Shown piece by piece: positions 1-5,624 of a stretch of 7,518 nt of DNA (the first letter of the stretch is position 1; every line of letters begins with the position of its first letter). Under the pieces are notes generated by a model. It searched no databases. It saw nothing but the letters and a program-made list of their open reading frames with translations, and was not told the DNA's origin. The position numbers were made by a program, and so were the translations under genes. Source of the stretch: an uncultured Prevotella sp. (GTDB lineage Bacteria; Bacteroidota; Bacteroidia; Bacteroidales; Bacteroidaceae); NCBI GenBank assembly GCA_934281565.1, contig CAKQXI010000116.1:1-7518 (forward strand), written 5' to 3'.

Positions 1-1555
1 GGATATTCTTGATGCCAAGGCTTAACAAAGCGAGCAAAACGATGACTGCTTTCTGCTCATACCATGCAATATTGAATACTATCGGAAGATCATTAATATC
101 GTTAGCCTTGAGAATTTCTTTCAATTTCATCGCTACCAATGCCAAAGAATAACTATCATTACATTGACCCGCATCGAGCACACGAGGAATGCCATTGATG
201 TCGCCCAAAGGCAACTTAATATACCGATACTTGGCACATCCAGACGTCAAGATGACGGTATCATGTGGCAGAGCCTTTGCGAAATCAGCATAGTATTCAC
301 GACTCCTCATTCTTCCATCACAGCCACTCATCACCACAAACTTCTTGATAGCTCCACTCTTTACTGCTTCTACAATCTTATCTGCTAACGCAAAGACTTG
401 TGCATGGGCAAAGCCACCAATAATCTCTCCATGCTCCAGTTCGGTAGGAGGTTCACAAGTCTTTGCCATCGCTATTACCTCAGAGAAATCCTTGTGTCCA
501 TCTTTACCTGTTGGAATATGCTTCCAACCGGGATACCCTGTAGAATTGAGCGTGAACACACGATTTTTGTAAGAAGCATTTGCCAAAGGAGGCACAATAC
601 AGTTGGTTGTAAAGATTATCGGACCATGGAACTGCTCGAACTCCTCTTTCTGTTTCCACCAAGCATTGCCATAATTACCAACAAGATGTCGATATTGCTT
701 CAATTTTGGATAATAATGAGCAGGCAACATCTCACTATGCGTGTAAATATCAATGCCTGTTCCTTCCGTCTGGCGCAAGAGATCTTCTATGTCATGCAAG
801 TCATGACCACTAATCAAGATACCGGGCTTCTTTCCCACTCCGATATTCACCTTTGTCATTTCAGGATTGCCATATACCGAAGTATTTGCCTTATCGAGCA
901 AAGCCATCACATCCACACCTGTCTTACCTGTATCAAGAACCAAGTTCACAAGTTCGTCTACTTCTACATCAGGCTTCGTTATCATCGCCAAGGCATGGCA
1001 CATAAAGTCAATGATACGTTCATCTTCATATCCGAGTCTTGCAGCATGCTCGTAGTAAGCAGCCATACCTTTCAATCCATACATCGTAAGCTCTTTGAGC
1101 GAGCGAATATCCGCACTGGCATATCTTAGCACACCAAGTTGCTTCGCTTGCAAACTACATGCTCCATCCTCACAATTCAGATGGAACTCTGGATAATCAG
1201 GTAACTTGACACCTGCCTCTTTTGCCTTTTCCATCAGTTGGTTACGAAGTTTCAGACCTTCCTTGATACGGTGCTTGATGCTATCATCATCAAAATTAGC
1301 ATTGGTGATAGTTGAGAAAAGCGCATCAGTAATGAAAGCTCCAACATTCTTGTGACATTCATGCCCAATAGAGTCTTTGGCGCAAACCTTTTCCTTCATT
1401 GTATCCGCTATTGTTCCCACAGCTCTCACTACTGCCAACAAAAGGTCCATATACATACTTGTCTGTGGCAATTTACCGCAAACACCCTTAACAGTACACC
1501 CTGTTCCCTTAGCCGTCTCCTGACATTGGAAACAAAACATCTTGTTCTCATTCAT
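1..1555 (-). CDS. hcp: Hybrid cluster protein (hydroxylamine reductase), class I; 3' end cut by window edge
   Basis: Cytoplasmic Fe-S enzyme of the Hcp family. Members reduce hydroxylamine in vitro and are linked to nitric oxide reduction and nitrosative-stress defence. Reading from the ATG at 1555 gives 518 uninterrupted codons to the edge. The D. vulgaris protein is about 550 residues, so only some 30-40 C-terminal residues are missing. The N-terminal cluster motif is C8-x2-C11-x8-C20-x5-C26, the spacing of class I Hcps from strict anaerobes. All hybrid-cluster ligands known from the Desulfovibrio enzyme can be placed at a constant offset: H251, E275, C319, C412 (the persulfide cysteine), C440, C465, E500 and K502. 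It is therefore probably active. The start fits the family N-terminus (MFCFQCQET) and has an AAAGGAAAAG stretch about 8-10 bases upstream. It is divergent from an AraC-family regulator gene that may control it. Confidence 0.96.
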   Translation of the reverse strand, partial: MNENKMFCFQCQETAKGTGCTVKGVCGKLPQTSMYMDLLLAVVRAVGTIADTMKEKVCAKDSIGHECHKNVGAFITDALFSTITNANFDDDSIKHRIKEGLKLRNQLMEKAKEAGVKLPDYPEFHLNCEDGACSLQAKQLGVLRYASADIRSLKELTMYGLKGMAAYYEHAARLGYEDERIIDFMCHALAMITKPDVEVDELVNLVLDTGKTGVDVMALLDKANTSVYGNPEMTKVNIGVGKKPGILISGHDLHDIEDLLRQTEGTGIDIYTHSEMLPAHYYPKLKQYRHLVGNYGNAWWKQKEEFEQFHGPIIFTTNCIVPPLANASYKNRVFTLNSTGYPGWKHIPTGKDGHKDFSEVIAMAKTCEPPTELEHGEIIGGFAHAQVFALADKIVEAVKSGAIKKFVVMSGCDGRMRSREYYADFAKALPHDTVILTSGCAKYRYIKLPLGDINGIPRVLDAGQCNDSYSLALVAMKLKEILKANDINDLPIVFNIAWYEQKAVIVLLALLSLGIKNI

Positions 1556-1625
1556 AACTCTTTTCCTTTCTTTTAATTTTGTTTTAATCACTGTCCATCC
1601 AAAACAACACTTTTGAATGGTGAGG

Positions 1626-1633
1626 TAAAAGTA
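1626..1633 (-). promoter_or_regulatory. Possible -7 element of the hcp promoter
   Basis: On the minus strand this reads TACTTTTA, matching the Bacteroidetes -7 consensus TAnnTTTG at all but the last base. A TTTG at 1650-1653 could be the -33 box, but its 16-base spacing is shorter than the usual 19-21. A second candidate, TTGTTTTG at 1600-1607 on the minus strand, also misses one base. The choice between them is uncertain. Confidence 0.3.
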
Positions 1634-1654
1634 CGGCTTTTTTAGTAGCCAAAA

Positions 1655-1670
1655 GATAACATTTGTTACC
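1655..1670. promoter_or_regulatory. Palindromic candidate operator between hcp and the AraC-family gene
   Basis: The sequence GATAACATTTGTTACC is an inverted repeat with a perfect core, TAACA-TT-TGTTA, and one mismatch among its seven arm pairs. Its size and symmetry suit a dimeric regulator of the Crp/Fnr type (HcpR-like), and such regulators are known to control hcp in several anaerobes. If transcription of hcp starts shortly after the TACTTTTA element at 1626-1633, the dyad would be centred near -42, a typical activator position. This is inferred from sequence only. The AraC-family neighbour could bind elsewhere in the gap. Confidence 0.4.
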
Positions 1671-1730
1671 AACAAGACTACAAAGAATGTTAAATGAAGA
1701 AAAAAACTATAAAGCAAGAAAGAAAAATTG

Positions 1731-1738
1731 TACTTTTG
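1731..1738 (+). promoter_or_regulatory. -7 promoter element of the AraC-family gene
   Basis: TACTTTTG matches the Bacteroidetes -7 consensus TAnnTTTG at every defined position. It lies 19 bases before the ATG at 1758, implying a very short 5' leader of roughly 12-15 bases. No clear TTTG -33 box sits at the expected distance; that stretch is A-rich. The leader has no Shine-Dalgarno-like sequence, as is common in this phylum. Confidence 0.5.
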
Positions 1739-1757
1739 TAGAAAAATTAAATCGTAG

Positions 1758-2663
1758 ATGGAAATAAACAACAAAAATGACAAATACACTGTATTATCGG
1801 AAGAAAAGAATAAATCTATCTGGGAATCACTGACAGAGAAAGATATTACCGTATTCGATGAGCTTGGCAACATTCCAATCAAGAAAATACATACTGAAGC
1901 CTATATCTCCATAATATGCCTTGAAGGTAGAGGTTCCGCTACAATAGAAGGAAAAGAATATGAATTCAAGAAACATGATATTGTTTTCGGACATCCTAAC
2001 CAATTCATCGAAAACGTGATGGTAAGCTGTGACTTCAAGTGCCTTGGTATGCTTTTGTCGCCAACTTACTTCCAGAGCATCTTTAACTTATCTGGCAATT
2101 TCTGGGAAGCAGGACTAAGCGTTAGAAAATTTCCTGTTATCTCACTTAGCGAACAAGAAGTAGAAGGTTTCTTGGTAACTCACCAAATGCTCAAGCACAA
2201 ACTTACACTTACTAACTTGCCCCATCACAAGCAGTCTTTCAAATTGCTGTTACAATCGCTGATATATGAGTTTTATGATATTCTTGCTCCGAAATTACAA
2301 CTTAACGGAGAGCTGTATAGCTATTCCTCATCATCAAGTGAAGTCCTGTTCAAGCGTTTCATCAGCTTAGTATCTACCGAATCACCTCGTCGTCACGAAG
2401 TGTCTTATTATGCCGACAAACTCTGTATCACACCTAAGTACCTCTCCTCTATCTGTAAGAAACAAACAGGCAAGACTACATCCGAGATAGTCAATTATGT
2501 TACCCTTAGTTATATCAAGCAGATGCTCCTTTCCTCTGACAAGACTATCAAGGAGATAGCTACAGAAACGGGGTTCGACAACCTTTCTTTTTTCGGCAAA
2601 TATGTAAAGAGAGAATTAGGTATGTCGCCAAGGGAATATAGGCAAAAAGGAGAAAGACAATAA
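1758..2663 (+). CDS. AraC-family transcriptional regulator with N-terminal cupin-like domain
   Basis: A 301-residue DNA-binding regulator of usual AraC-family length. Residues about 40-110 look like a cupin sensor fold, with a GRGSATIEGKEYEF strand-turn-strand pattern followed by the HDIVFGHP segment. A helical region follows, then a Ser-rich linker (188-195). The C-terminal domain (about 200-297) carries two helix-turn-helix units. The first is around 214-236, including ADKLCITPKYLSSICKK. The second is around 263-285, leading into the family signature GFDNLSFFGKYVKRELGMSP and REYR (272-295). The start at 1758 is the only in-frame Met before residue 87. The ligand cannot be told from sequence. 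Its divergent position suggests it may regulate hcp, itself, or both, but this arrangement is not proof. It converges on the polyene-type operon and is separated from it by a terminator. Confidence 0.93.
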   Translation: MEINNKNDKYTVLSEEKNKSIWESLTEKDITVFDELGNIPIKKIHTEAYISIICLEGRGSATIEGKEYEFKKHDIVFGHPNQFIENVMVSCDFKCLGMLLSPTYFQSIFNLSGNFWEAGLSVRKFPVISLSEQEVEGFLVTHQMLKHKLTLTNLPHHKQSFKLLLQSLIYEFYDILAPKLQLNGELYSYSSSSSEVLFKRFISLVSTESPRRHEVSYYADKLCITPKYLSSICKKQTGKTTSEIVNYVTLSYIKQMLLSSDKTIKEIATETGFDNLSFFGKYVKRELGMSPREYRQKGERQ

Positions 2664-2679
2664 GCCTTTCTCCCTTTTT
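2644..2679. terminator. Bidirectional intrinsic terminator between convergent genes
   Basis: An 8-bp perfect stem, GGAGAAAG (2649-2656) with CTTTCTCC (2666-2673), closes a 9-base loop. It is flanked by AAAAA on the left (2644-2648) and TTTTT on the right (2675-2679). Either strand therefore ends in a hairpin followed by T residues. It can end the AraC-family transcript and, from the other side, the operon ending at 2701. The stop codon of the regulator gene (2661-2663) lies inside the loop, so the hairpin overlaps the coding sequence. Confidence 0.8.
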
Positions 2680-2700
2680 ATATATCATCGTATAGAGCCT

Positions 2701-3345
2701 TTATTTCTTCACGATTTGGGTACTAAACACATTGTTGTTTACATCAGCGTTGATTACATAATTAGAGAAATCATATTGAGTATAATTGCCCCCACGTTCA
2801 TTGATGCGAAGACTATGTATTTCAGCAGATTTCATGTCAATAGTTACGACACAAGAAATGTACATCATCCTGCGCTTCGCCTTGGCATTTGCCACATTAG
2901 GCATAATAGTCATTGTGCAAGTATGGCCTTGCTTCTGCATCTTGACAGTAGCCATATTGGTAAGTTTAGCATTGCTATCTGCCGTAAAGAGATTGGTGAA
3001 AATATCACGCAACACCTCGAAAGGATTATTACCAGTGCCATTGGCTTTGGTAACACGCTGTTTGCCACCTTTCACCATAGTATAAGTATTTCCTACCGCC
3101 AGCAACATATCTTTCGTACTCTTGAACACCATGCTTTCAGAATTAGGCTTTTTATAGTAGAAATAGCCTTTGGTCACAGCATCTTGAGTCAAGGCAGCAT
3201 TGTGTCGAGTCAATGTTACGTGAGCTGTCAATGTACTTGCATTCTTATATCGATTGATAGCTGCCTTTCTTAATTCTGCTTGTTGTGCATGGATGCCAAT
3301 GCAAGCAAACACAACTGCAATAAATAGAGTTAATATCCTTTTCAT
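2701..3345 (-). CDS. LolA-like outer-membrane lipoprotein carrier protein
   Basis: A 214-residue exported protein. The N-terminus (MKRILTLFIAVVFACIGIHA) is a type I signal peptide with likely cleavage after A20. Cys15 does not sit in a good lipobox, so a soluble periplasmic protein is expected. The mature part shows LolA-family features: an early helix, then GYFYYKKPN and further beta strands such as the one around SMVFKST, DMLLAVGNTYTMVKGGK and the NPFEVLRDIFTNLF helix. LolA proteins carry lipidated cargo from the inner to the outer membrane. As the last gene of an operon with an MMPL exporter and FabG, this copy is more likely a dedicated carrier for a polyene-type lipid than the housekeeping LolA. 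That role is inferred from aryl polyene clusters, which commonly include a LolA-like gene. It lies 22 bp after the ketoreductase gene, with no SD but an A-rich leader. Confidence 0.78.
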   Translation of the reverse strand: MKRILTLFIAVVFACIGIHAQQAELRKAAINRYKNASTLTAHVTLTRHNAALTQDAVTKGYFYYKKPNSESMVFKSTKDMLLAVGNTYTMVKGGKQRVTKANGTGNNPFEVLRDIFTNLFTADSNAKLTNMATVKMQKQGHTCTMTIMPNVANAKAKRRMMYISCVVTIDMKSAEIHSLRINERGGNYTQYDFSNYVINADVNNNVFSTQIVKK

Positions 3346-3367
3346 CTGTTATTCTTTTTTATATTTT

Positions 3368-4105
3368 TTATGTATAAAGTCCACCATTGATAGAAATCAC
3401 CTCACCTGTAATATATCCCGCATTCGGAGAAGCGAGAAATCCCACCAACTCAGCTACCTCATCAGGAGTACCAAAACGTTGTGTTGGAATCATCTTCTTC
3501 AATGTTGCCACATCAAGACCCTCTGTCATGTCCGTCTCTATAAAGCCCGGAGCTACTGCATTCACTGTTACTTTCTTTCGTGCTACCTCCTGAGCCAAGG
3601 CTTTGGTAGCAGCAATGATACCGCCCTTAGCTGCGGAATAATTAGTCTGACCTGGCAATCCTTTCAATCCGCTCACACTGGCAACATTGATGATACGACC
3701 AAATTTGTGTATCAACATGGGTTGCAGCAAGGCTTGTGTTACATGATAGAAACCAGTAAGTGTGGTATCAAGCACACTATGCCAATCTGTTTCTGGCATA
3801 AACACCATCAGTCCATCGCGTCGAATACCAGCGTTGTTTACCAAAACTTCTATATATTCTTCAGGATGACTGGCTGTCCATGACTCTATTGCAGTTTTCA
3901 CTTGTTCCTGCTTAGCTACATCAAACTGCATCACTTCACCATCGCTGCCTGCCTGACGAACCATTTGTAAGGTTTTCTCCGCCTCATCGGCATTGCTCAC
4001 ATAGTTAATGAGTATATTGTAGCCCATCGTGGCAAGTTTGATACTAACAGCACGACCTATGCCACGGCTACCTCCTGTTACTAAAGCATACTTTTTCTGT
4101 GTCAT
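3368..4105 (-). CDS. fabG: FabG-type 3-oxoacyl-ACP reductase (short-chain dehydrogenase/reductase)
   Basis: A 245-residue classical SDR, normal for FabG. The nucleotide-binding motif TGGSRGIG spans 10-17, followed by NNAG at 90-93. The catalytic S143, Y156 and K160 lie in VASVSG and NYSAAK. The C-terminal half has the FabG signatures VNAVAPGFIETDMT and GxVISINGG. FabG reduces 3-oxoacyl-ACP to 3-hydroxyacyl-ACP with NADPH. One oddity: the catalytic-tetrad Asn, normally in a T-N-L motif, is replaced by Thr115 (DTTLTGF; codon at 3761-3763). Context points to a polyene or unusual fatty-acyl chain rather than primary fatty acid synthesis: it sits between an FAD oxidoreductase gene (37 bp gap) and a LolA-like gene (22 bp gap). 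The symbol refers to the family; a cluster-specific name would fit better if aryl polyene origin is confirmed. Confidence 0.93.
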   Translation of the reverse strand: MTQKKYALVTGGSRGIGRAVSIKLATMGYNILINYVSNADEAEKTLQMVRQAGSDGEVMQFDVAKQEQVKTAIESWTASHPEEYIEVLVNNAGIRRDGLMVFMPETDWHSVLDTTLTGFYHVTQALLQPMLIHKFGRIINVASVSGLKGLPGQTNYSAAKGGIIAATKALAQEVARKKVTVNAVAPGFIETDMTEGLDVATLKKMIPTQRFGTPDEVAELVGFLASPNAGYITGEVISINGGLYT

Positions 4106-4142
4106 TTTTTTATCTTATTATTTGTTATATACTAAATTATAC

Positions 4143-5624
4143 TTACTCATCCCCGATGATTTTCCAGACAGTCTCTTTTCCTAACACATCCGCACAAGTA
4201 AAGAAAGCTGTCATCGTCACTCCATGCACTCCATGTAACATCAAGTTTTGCCCTGTGAGCAACAGGTTTGGAATTGGAGTTCGAGGCGAAAGTATCGTCA
4301 TCAAAGGATTGCGATAATCCTTGCGCATACCATAGGCACTACCTTGGGGAACAAGGGTATAATCGTGCCATGTGAGCGGTGTAGAAGTATATCGACAAGA
4401 ATAACTCTTGATTTCGGGGAAGAAACGCTCGGCTAAAGCAATGCATTCATCAGCCATACGCTCTTTGATTTCCTCATATTCCGTGCCACGATGCCCTATC
4501 CTCGTACCAGTCCAAGTTTCACAACGAGTCCAAGGCATCGGAGTAAGTATATCCACTTGCTGCGTATATTCACTTCCATCCTCTGGCACTCTGCAACTTA
4601 CCAACACACCAGCTACGCCATCAGATTTGTTCTCATGAACTTCCCATACATCAGACTTGTCATAAATATATTGGTTGTAATTGAAATAGCGTAACGTATT
4701 TGGCGGAAAAGTCAACGATACCGTAAACATTCCAAACGTATTTTCCACACCCTTGATACGTCGGCGATAAACTCGCTTCATCTTGCTACTTTCCTTTACC
4801 AAGTCACAAGTTTGGGAGGGATGGATGTCGCTGATAAACAAGTCGGCTTCATACCTTTCACCATTGGCGCAAACAGCAGAAACTAACTTTCCGTCCTTTT
4901 CTACCAACTCATCTACCTTAGCACGGCAAACGATTTCACCACCCTGTTCACGGATGCCCGTTACTAACTTATCTACAATCAGCGCACCATCGCCTTTCAA
5001 TCTCCAACTGCTCTCTATATAACTGCTATTGCCATGCAGGAAACTAAACAGAGAAAGTGTTTCTCGGCGAAGTTCCATCTTCAAGGAAGTACCACTCAGT
5101 ACATTTCTAAGTGTCGAGTCGTGGAAGTTCTTTTCCAAGAACTCCCAAGCACCAGTAGCCATCGACGTTTCCATATGATCTGGCTGAAAAGCCACAGGAG
5201 AAAGAGATGCTAATTGCTCCGATGCCGAATTCTTCAACAGATTGGCATAATGCTGCAAACCTGCTTGCTCGCAAGGGAAATCTTGTGTCAATCGCTCCAC
5301 AAATCTGTCATATCCTTGTGCCAGAGCGAAAGTACGCCCATCAACGCTTACCTTGTCGAAGCCATCCTCATCAAGCTGATGCCACGGCAAGTCCATAAGT
5401 CCCAGATACTTGAAAGCTGTATATAGAGACTGTCCTTCGCCAAGTCCGCCCACATAATGGAAGCCTGTATCAAAAGTATGTTCTCTGCGACGATAACTCT
5501 GCATACATCCTCCCGGTAGCGTTCCTTGCTCCAAGACAAGCACTCGCTTACCGTTCCGAGCTAAGATATAGCCACATTCCAGTCCTCCGAGTCCACTACC
5601 GATAATGATTACATCATATTTCAT
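4143..5624 (-). CDS. NAD(P)/FAD-dependent oxidoreductase, phytoene desaturase (CrtI)/CrtISO/RetSat-like
   Basis: A 493-residue flavoprotein. The N-terminal Rossmann dinucleotide-binding motif is GSGLGG (G9, G11, G14), with the ribose-binding acid E32 at the end of the second strand. LPGGCMQSYRRREHTFDTGFHY follows in two short conserved stretches (36-42 and 50-57), as in carotenoid desaturases, carotenoid isomerases and retinol saturases. The C-terminus has the family FAD-contacting signature, with TGQN at 457-460 and HGVHG at 464-468. Members desaturate, isomerise or saturate conjugated polyenes; sequence alone does not tell which. Its start overlaps the MMPL exporter stop by 4 bp (ATGA), implying translational coupling and a shared pathway. 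No carotenoid synthase is visible. The likely substrate is therefore an aryl polyene / flexirubin-type lipid, an inference from context. Confidence 0.88.
   Translation of the reverse strand: MKYDVIIIGSGLGGLECGYILARNGKRVLVLEQGTLPGGCMQSYRRREHTFDTGFHYVGGLGEGQSLYTAFKYLGLMDLPWHQLDEDGFDKVSVDGRTFALAQGYDRFVERLTQDFPCEQAGLQHYANLLKNSASEQLASLSPVAFQPDHMETSMATGAWEFLEKNFHDSTLRNVLSGTSLKMELRRETLSLFSFLHGNSSYIESSWRLKGDGALIVDKLVTGIREQGGEIVCRAKVDELVEKDGKLVSAVCANGERYEADLFISDIHPSQTCDLVKESSKMKRVYRRRIKGVENTFGMFTVSLTFPPNTLRYFNYNQYIYDKSDVWEVHENKSDGVAGVLVSCRVPEDGSEYTQQVDILTPMPWTRCETWTGTRIGHRGTEYEEIKERMADECIALAERFFPEIKSYSCRYTSTPLTWHDYTLVPQGSAYGMRKDYRNPLMTILSPRTPIPNLLLTGQNLMLHGVHGVTMTAFFTCADVLGKETVWKIIGDE
5621..5624 (-). 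other. ATGA stop-start overlap coupling exporter and oxidoreductase
   Basis: On the minus strand ATGA holds both the start codon of the oxidoreductase (5624-5622) and the TGA stop of the exporter (5623-5621). No strong separate ribosome binding site is seen; the upstream AGAAAGAATAAG stretch is purine-rich. Translation of the second gene probably depends on termination of the first. Confidence 0.85.

Noticed and set aside
398..1129. Long plus-strand open frame opposite hcp (243 codons)
   Set aside because: It is antisense to a gene with every expected Hcp ligand residue in frame. Its translation has no recognisable domain and is rich in Cys, His and Ile, as expected for a shadow frame.
3343..3345. 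LolA-like protein as a lipoprotein using Cys15
   Set aside because: The residues before Cys15 (V-F-A) fit the lipobox poorly, whereas IHA before Q21 is a good signal peptidase I site.
3254..3883. Plus-strand open frame across the LolA-like/FabG junction
   Set aside because: It lies opposite two well-supported genes and their gap and shows no domain or initiation signal.
4106..4142. Separate promoter in the AT-rich gap between the oxidoreductase and FabG genes
   Set aside because: The gap is only 37 bp and has no TAnnTTTG match on the minus strand. Co-transcription is the simpler reading.
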